NCBI GenBank assembly: GCA_950295325.1
Contig: OX485808.1
Coordinates: 19,610,527 to 19,674,526, forward strand
From: Polytrichum commune
Lineage: Eukaryota > Streptophyta > Polytrichopsida > Polytrichales > Polytrichaceae
Direction: 5' to 3'
Length of the DNA: 64,000 nt
A program made the translations under genes and the position numbers. Of this stretch, positions 32,601 to 43,772 are shown piece by piece (positions within the stretch are counted from its first letter, which is position 1; each line of letters begins with the position of its first letter). The notes under the pieces are model-generated. The model was not told where the DNA came from. It ran no database searches and saw only the letters and a program-made list of their open reading frames with translations.

Positions 32601-34493
32601 GATGAAGCATCAACAAAAATTGGGACCTCCCTTTATTAGTTACGGTTATCAGAAGTGCATGTTTGTTGATCCCTTAGCTGAATACATAGGTTTTCTCTAT
32701 GGTGTTTATTGTTAAGTGTGTAGTTAGTAGAATTTGAATATGTAGTCCAATCTCATTTAATCATGTGTTTGTGTGGTGTTTGTTCTTTGATCCAAGCCCT
32801 GCCAACTAGATACTACCACCAACACCCTCTCAAATACCACCCACACCACTGCATATACACAGACGGGTCATTTATTCCCCCTCTAAAAACTTTGAGGGCC
32901 AAATAGTAGGCAACACCGCAGGATCTGGAATATATAGCCCCAACAACAATATCCGGATATTAGAAAGACTACCAGGATACCCAAACATCCTCAAAGCATA
33001 ATTGAACGTCATACTCATCACCATCCAAACCACCCAAACCACCCAAATTGGCACACACATATTCACAGACAACCTCAACATCATATACTTAATCAACAAT
33101 CACATACAACACCCAACCTCACAACACCACCATCCAGATAAACTCCTTATAGCAGCCATAATCCATCAAATCTTCTGGACTCCGTACTCAATACACATTC
33201 ATAAAGTAAGGGCTCATACGGGCATAATGGGAAACGAAATAGCTGACACACTAGCCAATGAAGGGACACTTAAGGAAAAACCATCCGCCACACCCCACAT
33301 ACACCTAGCCCACACCACACCCTACTGGCTAGCAAGCTGCCCAACAGCCACACACAACGGAGCCATTAGGAATTTACACACATTTATTACAAAAGCACAC
33401 GACAACAGAGAAGTAAGGATGGCCCAAATCAAATTCCCATACGTCGATAAATGGCTATCCAATGAACAAATAAACCAAAAACTCTCCAACCATTTTTGGA
33501 AAAACAATAAAATAACAGACGCCCAAATTATCCAAACCTTAAAAATTCAGATATGCCCAATACATGGGCAACCATAGAAAAAACATATTTTGGCCACTCA
33601 AATGCCAAAACCCCAACTGCACACTATGCCACCGTAACGACAGAGACACATGGCCCCACCTACTATCCATGTGCGAACACCCATACCTATAATTGCTCGC
33701 CACAATAAAGCGGTACACCTTATCACTCAAACATTACAAGCCAACAAACATACCCGATTCTGCACACTAACAAATGCAGGCACCCTCAATAACCAGACCC
33801 AAGAACAAAATGTCCCAGAATGGCTCATAAAATGCACATGCCCACATCCAATATGCCAATGCCAAGCCAAATTAAGACCAGACATCCTAAATATATTAGG
33901 GGCCCCAAACCACACACCAACACATGTATTACCATCCCCCACACACACAATACAATTCATAGAATTCACATATTGCCATGATAGATTCCCATAACAAGCC
34001 ATCACGCACAAACACACCAAATATGACCCACTAATTGAAAACATGCAAAATCAAGGGTGGAAAACGAACCCCCTTATCACTATCACAGCTGGTGTCTGAG
34101 GAGCTATACACGAACACTCTATTAACAAACTTAAAATCCCAAAACACAGCATCAAAACCCTCATGAAAAATATACACCAAAACGCCATTAAATACCTCAC
34201 TTACCTCGTCCTCAACAAGAGAAAACTCAAAAACAAACAAGCCACTATTTCACCCCCCTAAAAACTAGGGGACTAAAAACAAAATATCAGAGCCCACCTC
34301 TCAAAGAGGCATAAACCCTCATACTACAACACGGTCCGCCGTGTTAAGTATTTGGATAACGGGCTCGCATTCATGCCGGTACCTTGTACGGGCGTTATTT
34401 TTTCTTTTTCTTTGATCCAAGTTGAACCATACACCAAACAAATATGAATGTCTAGTTAAGGAAAGTAACCAAATAACACCTCCATACCTTGGT
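32600..34493 (-). mobile_element. MITE subfamily F (family A related), split by a LINE insertion
   Basis: The left half 32600-32796 and right half 34422-34493 join into one element. Without the insertion the sequence parallels 35920-36200: GAAGCATCAACAAA, GGAAGTGCATG, AGTCCAATCTC, GTTTGTTCTTTGATCC, GTTAAGGAAAGT, AAATAACACC. The LINE entered inside TTCTTTGATCCAAG and duplicated it. Confidence 0.8.
32797..34407 (+). pseudogene. 5'-truncated LINE with RNase H domain, disrupted
   Basis: The plus strand is A/C-rich and encodes the C-terminal part of a non-LTR retrotransposon protein. RNase H residues can be placed: Asp in TDGS (32862), Asp in FTDNLN (33068), and His (33215) and Asp (33245) in VRAHTG..GNEIAD. 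The expected catalytic Glu lies in a K-A-x-L-N-V context where the codon is TAA (32999-33001), a nonsense change. An earlier segment (32887-32998) is also interrupted. A Cys/His cluster (CQNPNC..C.H...C.H, about 33600-33680) follows in another frame, and a further shift lies near 33690. The reverse transcriptase and endonuclease parts are missing, as expected for 5' truncation. The 3' end is T-rich (TTATTTTTTC). A 14-bp duplication, TTCTTTGATCCAAG, flanks it at 32783-32796 and 34408-34421. It cannot make an active protein. Confidence 0.9.
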
Positions 34494-34897
34494 GAAGGTG
34501 TTGTTTCTAGTGGTAAGATTGGCGAATATAGTTTCTTCTTGGTTCATATAGGTACTTTTGAGCTAGCAATAGCATAGGAATTCCTTAAAGAAGTATTTTT
34601 TGGCGCCAATGCTAATTTGTCATTGTAAATGAAAACAATGTAGATGAAGATTCTAAGGACGAATGGTATTACTTTCATATTTTGAGTAAGAAAATGAGAG
34701 GTAGTTAATCCAAATTTATTGTTGGACTAATATGTGGCCCCTGAGCAATGAACTTGGTACCTACTACCGTAGGGTGTTGTCAGGCTCGACAAAATATGAT
34801 CATTATCTAAACGAAATATGTCATGTGTTGAATTCACACTACTCAAGACCCTCTTGAATCTCAAGTGAAAATTGTCTTTGGGCATCTGAAAGGCATG
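34494..34897. other. Gene-free stretch
   Basis: I see nothing that I can name. Confidence 0.4.
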
Positions 34898-35195
34898 TCA
34901 GATTAGGGTCCAAGACCAAAGAAACTCTTAACTCAAACAATATTATCGGTCAAGAGCAAAAATTTGGACCCAACAAGTTTACATTTAGGTTTTAGCCCAA
35001 AGCATGAAAAAAATGAAGTGGCACCAATGTGGCTCCACTTTCATGCCAAATCTTGTCAGTTTTGACTCAAGAAGATGAATACCCACAATTAGAGAAATCA
35101 AAGTTCCAGCCCGAGTTCAAACTTGAACCCCAAAAGTAAAGTCCATTGAGAGGTGTTTTGGATCCCGAGTTTCTTAGGCTTGAACCCACATGTAT
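34898..35195. mobile_element. MITE family B, diverged copy
   Basis: The order is TTAGGGTCCAAGACCAAAG, AGAGCAAAAATTTGGACCC, ATGAAGTGGCACCAATGTGG, AGAGGTGTTTTGGATCCC and TTTCTTAGGCTTGAACCC, as in the copies at 2927 and 43102. Both terminal repeats are eroded. Confidence 0.65.
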
Positions 35196-35457
35196 GTGTT
35201 GAACTAGACATCCGTCCATGGCATGTCCTAAGAGCATTGAATGCCCAGAGTACCATACAAAGTCCATAACATTACTTAGCCTCATTGTGTTGTTGCCTTT
35301 CTAAAAGGTGATTGCAGAGTGGGAAGGTTGTTAGTCCCAGCACATTCTGGCCAGAAAGACAAAGGGTTCTTTATGGATGGGAGACTTGGCTAGCAGGTCC
35401 ACAGTGCCACATGGTGCCAATTTCAACTACGTGACATATGGTGCCATGATTCAAGGA

Positions 35458-35498
35458 AATAATAATAATAATAATAATAATTATTATTATTATTATCA
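35458..35498. repeat. (AAT)n(ATT)n palindromic microsatellite
   Basis: About seven AAT units pass into about five ATT units, giving a self-complementary tract able to form a hairpin. Confidence 0.9.
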
Positions 35499-35639
35499 TC
35501 ATTCTATGCTGAAATTGACAAGGTGCCATGGGACTTTGGACTTCATCTCAATTTCTGCTCTTCAATCGAAAACATCACATGCGGGCATCTACAAGCAAAC
35601 CACTGCCTGGGAAGTTTTTGGGCATAGTCAGTCAAGATC

Positions 35640-35825
35640 CTAGTGATTCTAAAGCCAACCGGTTACATGTTTATATCTTCTGGTTTTGCTTTATTCATTT
35701 CAGGTGTATTCTTGTATGGATTCCTCTAGAATGATCGGTAATTCTCCTGAAGTCTTCACCTTCAACCGGTCATTTCTCAAACTCAACCGGTTCATTTGTA
35801 ACTAACTGCCGGTTCTTCCTGAGCA
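35640..35825 (-). repeat. Dispersed repeat family E, reverse copy
   Basis: In reverse it contains CCAACCGGTTACATGTT, TTCAACCGGTCATTTCTC, CTCAACCGGTTCATTTG and GCCGGTTCTTCCTGAGC, matching the copies at 8165 and 61925. Confidence 0.65.
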
Positions 35826-35899
35826 TTGGAGCAAACCCTACCATGTCATTGTAAGCTCATAAGTTACAACAACTAAATTTACACAATGAAACGTGTGTT

Positions 35900-36200
35900 G
35901 CATTAGCAAACCGACAATGAAGCATCAACAAAATAAGAGTAGGAGTTTAGACCTGCCCTTGATTAATTACGATTATCGGAAGTGCATGATTGTTGATTCT
36001 TTAATGTATACTTGGGTCCTTCCAATTGTGATCATTATTGAGTGTAGAGTAATTAATAAAATTGGAAGATTTAGTTCAATTTTTTAACATGTGTTTTTCA
36101 TGGTGTTTGTTCTTTGATCCTCATCTAACCACACACCAATCAATATAGATGTATGATTAAGGAAAGTTGCCAAATAACACCCACATACCTTGATGTAGAG
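35900..36200 (-). mobile_element. MITE subfamily F, uninterrupted copy
   Basis: This is the same sequence order as the LINE-split copy at 32600-34493, without the LINE. It serves as the empty-site reference for that insertion. Confidence 0.7.
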
Positions 36201-36279
36201 GTGCCTATCATGGACACTCCAAACAACACGCCTCTTACCTAATTAGACAAAATATCCAATGTTTTATTTGGATTAGCAA

Positions 36280-36593
36280 TTACAATATGAGCACATCGAC
36301 ATTGAGATCATATGAATCAAAGCATGTCTAATTTCTATAGAAATGTTCAAAGTCACAAACCTCATTTAGCCACTTAATCTTCTCCCCCCTCATCCCCCCC
36401 CCATGGACAATGTTTTTTCTTTGATATTTTGTCTTCTTCAGCCAATGAGTTGTGTATCTAGTCCTAAAATAGCACAATTAGTGTTCTTGTTGAAGTACAT
36501 AGTTGCCCATTTTGGGAGAAAAAATAGGATCCAAAATCAACGTTGTTAACGGAATTGGGTGTTGCTACCTTAGATAATAAGGTACTTGGCTCT
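36280..36593. other. Family A-like remnants and a C-tract
   Basis: GGATTAGCAATTACAATATG, ATCATATGAATC and CATTTAGCCACTTAATC are weak reverse family A words, followed by C6 and C10 runs (to 36403). No gene. Confidence 0.4.
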
Positions 36594-36920
36594 ATTGTGG
36601 GCACTTCCAAGTCCACAAGCACTTGAGGACTTGGATCATAGAGCCGCCTCACCCAATTAGCCATTGCAAATCACAAAGATTGTTATCTTGAGTTCAGACT
36701 CAAAGTTTAGATGCAAGAATCCTACTCTTTTGAAGCGATTGCGTAGGTCCTCCCAATTTGGTTCACTTGTCAGCCTAAACTGATGTTTATATTTTGAACA
36801 CATAATCCCAATCTCATTGTGGCATGTGTCTTTTTAGTGTATGTTCTTGATTACAAACCTTAACATATACCACTCAAATATAGGTATCGAATTACCACAT
36901 AAGGTCTACTTGCCTTATTT
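36594..36920 (-). mobile_element. MITE subfamily G (chimeric family A)
   Basis: It starts TCTATTGTGGGCACTTCC and ends with reverse family A words (TTTTGAACACATAATCCCAATC, CACTCAAATATAGGTATCG, the terminal CTTGCCTTA). The copy at 44922-45276 has the same join between a non-A left part and an A right part. Confidence 0.65.
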
Positions 36921-36964
36921 GGTGGTGTTGGGAAAATATCGTATTTATCATCACACAACCTGCA

Positions 36965-36967
<3 letters not shown>

Positions 36968-37001
<34 letters not shown>
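36968..37001. repeat. (GT)n microsatellite
   Basis: About 16 uninterrupted GT units. Confidence 0.92.
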
Positions 37002-37003
<2 letters not shown>

Positions 37004-37034
37004 GTGACAACCAACAAATCCCATCAGATACCAG

Positions 37035-38128
37035 CAGTGTTCGAGATTGAAGCCCTCATATGAGTTTCATTTTGAAGGGCTCTAAAATTTGAGCCCTTCG
37101 GTTGAAGGGCTAGTTCAAATTCAAGACGTCAATTCAGTAATATAGAAATAAAATATAAAAAACTCATATTAAACTTATGCATGATTTATATGGTGCATGC
37201 TTCCAATACAATGTGAAGAATTAAGAATCAACCATCTAACTCCACCTCTTCTAGTGATAATGCCCTACGCTTGTTGGTTCTTGTGCCAATTTTCCAAGAT
37301 TCAAAAATACTATCCCAATCCATGAATTCAACTCCTAACCCCACCATCATGCTCCACCACTACCAGTGTGTTGGCCTTCACCCCACAAAAGAATTCATTC
37401 GTGATTAGCCTGTGAATTACATCACAAACCTTTGAATTTGTAGACCCAAATCAACACTGATTTCACATTGATTGAATCACATCACACTACAACACTGACT
37501 CAATGCTTACCAAAGAAAGGGTTGGATTCCAATCTTTTGCAAGACCTAAAAAGTTGAATTCCAAGTCAGATCGATGTTGAATGAATCATTTGCTAGGTGT
37601 TGAGGTTGTCACTGTAGCGACCTCCACGACTGTGCTTCCTTCCCCTAATGCACTCGCAGCTGCAATTGCACTAATTGATGATCCTTTCAGAACCCCACCA
37701 TCATGCTCCACCACTACCAGTGTGCTGGCCTTCACCCCACAAAAAACATTCATTCGTGATTAGCCTGTGAATTACATCACAAACCTTTAAATTTGTAGAC
37801 CCAAATCAGCACTGATTTCACATTGATTGAATCACATCACACTACAACACTGACTCAATGCTTACCAAAGAAAGGGTGGATTCCAATCTTTTGCAAGACC
37901 TAAAAAGTTGAATTCCAAGTCAGATCGATGTTGAATGAATCATTTGCTAGGTGTTGAGGTTGTCACTGTAGCGCTACAGTGTTGACGGGTGTAAAATTTT
38001 TGAGGACGTCAAGTGAAGTTTTCATTTTGAGTTTGGGGTTGCATTTTGAAGGGTTGTTTTGAGAGAGGTATATTTTGAAGGGCCAAATCGCGTTTGAAGG
38101 GCATTGAAGACTTCAATCTTGAACACTG
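37035..38128. mobile_element. Non-autonomous hAT-type element with perfect 8-bp target-site duplication
   Basis: The ends are CAGTGTTCGAGATTGAAG and, inverted, CAGTGTTCAAGATTGAAG (one mismatch in 18). The 8-bp sequence GATACCAG directly flanks both sides (37027-37034 and 38129-38136). CAG-starting ends and an 8-bp duplication define hAT elements. AAGGGC words cluster near both ends, as subterminal motifs often do in this superfamily. The 1094-bp interior has no transposase frame and contains a 283-bp direct duplication. Confidence 0.92.
37337..37973. repeat. 283-bp direct duplication inside the hAT element
   Basis: 37337-37619 and 37691-37973 are nearly identical, with only a handful of single-base differences. 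They are separated by a 71-bp unique spacer that includes CTGTGCTTCCTTCCCC. The near-identity makes this duplication young. Confidence 0.93.
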
Positions 38129-38209
38129 GATACCAGGGGTGCATTCTAGAGAAGCCTGTGATGAGGGTTAGTCCACTCTGATGTGCAATGAATTCAAGGC
38201 AAAATTAGT

Positions 38210-38495
38210 AATTTTTTAACCAATGCAACGTCATAAGCATTAGATGAAGGTGACGAAATTTCAGTTTGTGATGGATTTTCAAAGAGCATATATGCAATCT
38301 TTCCAATTGGTTATGTAGGTGTGCGCAAAGTGGTTAATGTTGAGTAAGTTTTCAGCATCGACTTCTTGGCTATCTTACCCAACATTGTGGGTCATCATAT
38401 TGATCGTTAGAATAATATCAAAACTGTTTGTTAATTTTTTTATATCAAACCATTTGAACCCAAAAGTAGGCGTTTAAATTAGACACGTCTACCTC
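38210..38495 (+). repeat. Dispersed repeat L, copy 2
   Basis: Parallel to 28980-29249 through AAGGTGACGAAATTTCAG, CATATATGCAATC, GGTTATGTAGGTGTGCGC, CCAAAAGTAGGCGTTTAAAT and ACACGTCTACCT. Confidence 0.65.
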
Positions 38496-38569
38496 AATCG
38501 TCACATATGAGGTAGTATATGAATCCACGTGCTATTCTATAAGATGTGGGTACCCTAAACTAAAAGGCT

Positions 38570-39042
38570 ACGGAGTGTTATTACACATGATCGTACCTCT
38601 CATCCATCCATGTTAAAAATCTAACCCTTACATGTGTGTGTCAATTCATCTCAGTCGTGTCCCACTAGACTAATTCAAGGTATTTGCTGCTAATTGTGGT
38701 GTCCAATCATTTAACTCTGGACTACATGTAGTTACATGCAATTATGTGAGATGAATGAGAGGTGCATGGGAGATACATTTGTATGCAATTATTCCCTCTC
38801 CTAACGAGAGGGATTATCGCATAAGAGTGTACCTTTCATTCATCTAACTATGATACCATGAAATAATGTGTAGCTTGAAGGTTAGTTATCAAATTTGATT
38901 TCATACTCTAATTAGCTTCAAAGACATCAAATTAGTCTTGTCAAACACATATGAGATGAATCAACCACAAACCTATAAGAGGTAAAACAGTAACATGGTT
39001 GGATGAGAGGTGCGCTTCTAATGCCCTAACTCTCTCTTGGCC
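38570..39042. mobile_element. Two MITE family I copies, end to end
   Basis: The copy at 38570-38797 ends ATGCAATTATTCCCTCTC. Six bases later the next starts GAGAGGGATTATCGCATAAG and runs to about 39042. Both contain the GTACCTCTCATCCATCC or TTCATTCATC subterminal word at each side. Another end of this type (ATGCGATAATACCCTCTC) lies at about 40172-40190. Confidence 0.6.
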
Positions 39043-39174
39043 CCTCACACCTAGACGTTGGAGGGTCAAATGGCGTCCCAATCACATGTATTGCCTTGAA
39101 ATTTCAAATGGACATATAAGTGTTTTAGGTATGCTCCCTGGTTCATAATTGATTTTGCCAAGACGGTTTCACCC

Positions 39175-39372
39175 ATAGCATTACTCAGCTTCTTGGCTAC
39201 ATTCCAGGGACTGAGTATTAGGCGAGCATAACTCTCCTTCAATTCCGGGATTCCCTATTTATGGGGAGCGCTTAGACTGTGTATTGTAGAGTTTTCAACA
39301 AGCAACTAAACAATTATTGGAGTTTTAAAATCACAATCTCTTTCTTTGGAAAGAGACCATTATCTAGTTGAG
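39175..39372 (+). repeat. Dispersed repeat H, copy 2
   Basis: Matches 17220-17430: GAGCATAACTCTCC, TTCCGGGATTCCCTA, GGGGAGCGCTTAG, TTTCTTTGGAAAGAGACC and ATCTAGTTG. The Harbinger-type element that follows is inserted right after it. Confidence 0.6.
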
Positions 39373-39376
39373 CTTA

Positions 39377-39961
39377 GGGCCAGTTCACACCATGGACCAT
39401 GAAGTTGGACCATGGAAGATGGCCTTTTTTCATGGTCCAACAATTGATGGTCCAACTTTCGTAGTCCGATTTCTCAAAAAATCGATTTACAAAGCCTTTG
39501 GGCCCCTGACTAGGTGTAATCCGAATGTGGACCAAGAGGAACGATCATGCACCAAAAAGTGATTGTGTTGATTTTTTCTAATATATGCCAAAAAAAAGGC
39601 AATTTTGAAAAAAATTAAATTCAAAAAATCAAGTTTCATGGTTCTTTGGTCTTCATCTTCTCTTCCCAAAAACAAATTCATTAGAAAATTATTATAACAA
39701 CATTTCTCTACTATGGGCCCCTGTCTTTTTCTACCATAGCACCTCCTTTGCTCCTCCCACCGCAAAACCCGTTGGACCATGTCAGTGGAGAAAGTAGGCC
39801 TTAAAATATGCCTTTTGAGGATCTCGAACTCCATGGTCACTCTGACATTTGTTTCCTTGGTGTAAACTAAAGTGGTCCAGGGACAAGGACGAGTTCAACA
39901 ACCAATCACAAATTTTACAAGGCCTTGGGACGACTTCCTGGTCCATGGTGTAAACAACCGC
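39377..39961. mobile_element. PIF/Harbinger-type MITE with TTA duplication (585 bp)
   Basis: The ends are GGGCCAGTTCACACCATGG and, inverted, GCGGTTGTTTACACCATGG. Subterminal repeats of the words GGACCATG and TTGGACCATG continue inward. TTA flanks both sides (39374-39376 and 39962-39964). TTA or TAA duplications are the PIF/Harbinger (Tourist) hallmark. No transposase frame remains; the minus-strand frame at 39487-39840 is low-complexity and unsupported. Confidence 0.82.
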
Positions 39962-40554
39962 TTAATATTTTGTTATGCCTTTGAAAGCTTGGCTAAGAGT
40001 AACTCTCTACCAACCAACCAACATGAAGTCTTGACCCTTTATAGGTTTGTGGCCAATTCATCTCACTTACTTTTACTAGAATATTCGGGGTCTTTGAAGC
40101 CTACTATGGACTGTAGAACCCTCCGGATTGCATTCATGGCTTTTGTTTTGGATGAATGAGAGTTACACTTGTATGCGATAATACCCTCTCATGCGGAAGT
40201 TTGTGATGAACCCGGAACGCTCAACCGACCCATGTTGTTTTATTAATGAGAGCCTCACTTGGTAGTAAGTCTTGGACTTGCCAACCTTGTGAAACCTCCA
40301 AAAGCATTTCATAAACAAAGTAAGTTATACACTATTTGTGATTGAAGTCTAGGAAATCAATTGTCTATCTATCTAGCTAAATATATATTGAGATCTACTA
40401 CAATCTGCACTTTCAGAATGTGAAATTGCTAAATTACAATGTTGCAAGATACACAAACAAAGTGCATTAAACAACTTATTTTGTGTGGCCTACACCATTC
40501 ATCATTGACTCACATTAATTGTCTTGCAATAAATTGGCAACTAGAGAAGGTATC
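39962..40554. other. Gene-free stretch with one MITE I end
   Basis: The words TTGACCCTTTATAGG and GTGGCCAATTCATCTCA near 40032-40065, then ATGCGATAATACCCTCTC at about 40172-40190, belong to MITE family I. Nothing else recognised. Confidence 0.45.
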
Positions 40555-40960
40555 ACATGACACTTGGTGGCCCAGGGCTAGATCACATCTTCATTCAGTT
40601 AGGCCCCACCCCTCCCACCCCTCCCACCCCTCCCATGCCTCCTTCACTCCCTTGTCTTCCTGCCATTATCTGCGTGGGAACTCTTCCTTGTTGGGAACCA
40701 ATGTGACAATACCCGGTCACTTAAGCTATTAAGCTCCTTTGGCATGTGAAGGAACTCCATGAATTAACATGGGAATAATGGAAGTGATGTCAACATGAAT
40801 ATTTGTAATTTTGACTAGGTATTGTCACATTAGTTCCCAACGAGAAGGAGTTCCCATGCAGATGCGGGGCAGGAAGACCGGGCAGTGAAGGAGGCATGGG
40901 AGGGGCGGGGCCCAACTGAATGAAGATGTGATCTAGCATGGGGCCACTTAGTGCTACATG
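40555..40960. mobile_element. Long-armed foldback MITE, family C, copy 1
   Basis: The arms 40578-40720 and 40812-40936 are inverted copies: CTAGATCACATCTTCATTC at the outer ends, CTCCCATGCCTCCTTCACT and its complement, and TTGGGAACCAATGTGACAAT and its complement. The arms extend more weakly outward (GTGGCCC words) to the stated limits. The arm contains (CTCCCACCC)n. The central loop is about 90 bp. A transcript would fold into a very long hairpin, a typical source of small RNAs. A second copy lies at 51055-51419. Confidence 0.88.
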
Positions 40961-43101
40961 GCAAGTCACATTTGACATTTAAGTATATTTGGACAAACTA
41001 CTTAACTAAAAATAACAAGGGATGTGCACTTGTGGGGACAAAAACATCAAACGATGATAACAAAAGCAACAACACAAACACTGCAGCTTCGAATGTTTGT
41101 ATTCCATGTTTGCCAACCACCATGTGTAATTTTGCGATCTAGTGTATGTCATATTGGCGCTTGGAACATGGAAATGTCCAAAAAACATGCATAAATCCAA
41201 ATATACTTAAATCTTAGATTCACAAACATCAATCTAATTAAAATGGCACACCAATTTCAATGGCATAGAACACAATATTCCAGAAAACGGCACATTCACA
41301 TGTGACTTCTTTTTTCCCCAAGGCCAACTTAGTTTCTAGTCTTGTAGAGTGCACTTCAACTTTGGACAAATTTGTATTTTGAGACTAATTTTGTCATGGG
41401 CACCTATGGTACAAGTTCATAGAGCTAGGAGAAGTCCTTTTATATCACGATTGTTATGTTTTCATTGCTGTCAAGAGTGTTTGAAGTAACAATGAAGGAC
41501 TTAACATTCATGATATAAAAGGACTTCTTCCTTCGTTATCACTTGCACATGCTACTAGCATTTCGTAAATACATCTGGATGCAGTTGGCAAGAGCTGCCT
41601 TCAAAGACCAATTCAAGCATGCCTTCCATGTATTTGAGAGAACAACATTTGTGATATTTTTGCGTGGCATGTGATGTTTTTCATGAATACCATGTCACTA
41701 CTTCATATGTTAGTGCAGTCCTTCGCTAAATAATCACCTTTGAAACAATGATGTTGGATGCATAACACTTTCCACATGAGACACATTGATTGCCTCATTT
41801 CTTTATGTTCAAATTTGTGACTACATTTCTATTGATGCTCACATAAACCAGTATAATCCCAAGGGTTATTGAATGACATGCAGGAGAATATCATGTCCGT
41901 TATATTTAGTAGATCAACTTCATCAAGAAAGTGGACCACAGGCATGAAAGCTTGACGGTAACTTAGCCAACTTTACTACTAGAGAATTGGGAATGATCTA
42001 CTAATTAGCACCTTCAAAACAATGTGTTGGTTATCTTTACAGAAAGCAGTGTTAGGTCAATACATAGTGAGAGGCAAGGGAGAGGGTCCTTAAATGGTTA
42101 CTTTTCCGTTTGCAATGAAATACAACGGTAACTTGAGAACCCTAAAATTTGGCCCATCCGCGAATGTGGATGGAGAAGCCAAGTTCCATCATAGAGAAAT
42201 TTGGAGCCCACCTTAAATTTAATTTTTTTTTCAAAGTTGATTACTAGGGTTTTTGTATCTTTTGTATAACAACTTCACATCAAAAAAAATAATTGTTTGG
42301 GGTGGTACTATGTTTTATTTTTTGAAGTTTTATTTAGTTGAACACAACTCCAAGGATGGTTCTCTTCTTTGCTCCAAAAATATGTTTATAACGCAATTTT
42401 TCCCACACATCTTGGAAAAGCTTGCTGAAATTTGTTCATATCCTTTGCATAACAACTTCAAATCAAAAAATTCTTGTTGAAAATAGTATTATGTGTGATT
42501 GTCTAAGTTTTCTTAGTTGGACAAAACTTCCAAAAGAATATTTTTGTTTGCACAACTAAGTGCCAAAAATTTGTTTATAACACATTTTCTCTTCAAATCT
42601 CCTACACCTCTTGCTGAAATTTGTTCATATCTTTTGCAAAAAAGTCTTCAAATTCTTTTTGAAGGCGGTAGTTTGTTCAAGTTCTCAACATCTCTTAGTT
42701 GGGTACAATTCCAAGTATGGTCTACTTCTATGTAGAATTGAGGTCTTAAAATTTGTTGAAGACATAGACCAAGTTCTTAGTACATAATCTTGCAGTTTCT
42801 TATTAACCCATGTTCTTCGTGATGAGTTAGAATGTCCTTGAATATCAGGTGAACCCCTTCTCCACCCAATACCTAACAATGGACTACCAACACTACATAA
42901 TCTTGTGGAGCATAGGAGTTTTATCACATTTCAGCAATTGTTTAAAGAAACTCAAATGAAATTGACTCAAGGTGTTCATAAATTCCAATAATATTTAGCA
43001 TCTATGTTTAGAACTATTTAGTGTTGGACCGGCTCTCTACAGTCAATATGTATAATTTTCATATTGTTGAAACCCCCAAATGTCTGATTGTGGTACATTT
43101 A
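40961..43101. other. Gene-free stretch with a short inverted repeat
   Basis: The only structure I see is GAAGTCCTTTTATATCACGA at about 41430-41449 and its near-perfect inverse ATCATGATATAAAAGGACTTC ending near 41527, about 60 bp apart. From 42240 to 42700 the words TTTGTTCATATC and CAACTTCA recur loosely. No coding region. Confidence 0.5.
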
Positions 43102-43398
43102 GGGTGGGTTTACACTAGGGTTCAAGATCAAAGAAATTTCAAAATTGAGTGATCTTATTGGTTGAGAGCAAATCTTTGGACCCAAGGAGTTTATAATAGT
43201 AGGTTCTAGGTGTGAAATAATGAAGTGACGCTAATGTGGCATCACTTTCCTTCCAACCCTCACAGGTCCTCACTCAAGAAAATACTCCTAGTTCATGAAA
43301 CCAATCTTTAAGCATGGCTCCAATCGTGAGTCTAGAAGTAACCCATTAAGGGTGTTTTTGGACCCCTAGTTTCTTGGACCCGAACCCTAATGGTAGTT
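43102..43398. mobile_element. MITE family B, best-preserved copy
   Basis: Left end GGGTGGGTTTACACTAGGG; inverted right end CTACCATTAGGGTTCGGGTC. It holds the internal family words ATTGGTTGAGAGCAAATC, GTGGCATCACTTTCC and TTAAGGGTGTTTTTGGACCC. The right end directly abuts a family A element. Confidence 0.75.
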
Positions 43399-43401
43399 TT
43401 A

Positions 43402-43772
43402 AGGTAGACATGTCTAACTTGGGTACAAATCTTGATCAAACACCTATATTTGAGTGGTGCGTGGTTTGGTGTGGCTCCAAGAACGGAACCCAAATTGACA
43501 TGTTTTAAAATGAGGTTAAGTTGCGTGCTCAAAATATGATAACCATTCTAAGCTCAAGATAATATGAGAGACCTATAGGACAATTTAACGAGCACGGCAA
43601 TCTTCACTTTGATAATGATTAAGATATCCATACGAGCTTTTGAAAATTATGAGGAAAGTGGTTGCGGCGTTGATTTGGAGTTTGCTAAGTATCTCCTACT
43701 AATCACATGTTCCATATCCTAGTGGAGAAGTAGGCCAATGGGAAAAAGTAACCAATCTATACCCATCTATCT
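43402..43772 (+). mobile_element. MITE family A, complete copy
   Basis: A 371-bp element between TA dinucleotides. Ends AGGTAGACATGTCTAACTTG and, inverted, AGATAGATGGGTATAGATTG. It contains GAGTGGTGCGTGGTTTGG, AATATGATAACCATTC and TTCACTTTGATAATGATTA. Its left side touches the MITE B at 43102-43398. Confidence 0.85.
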
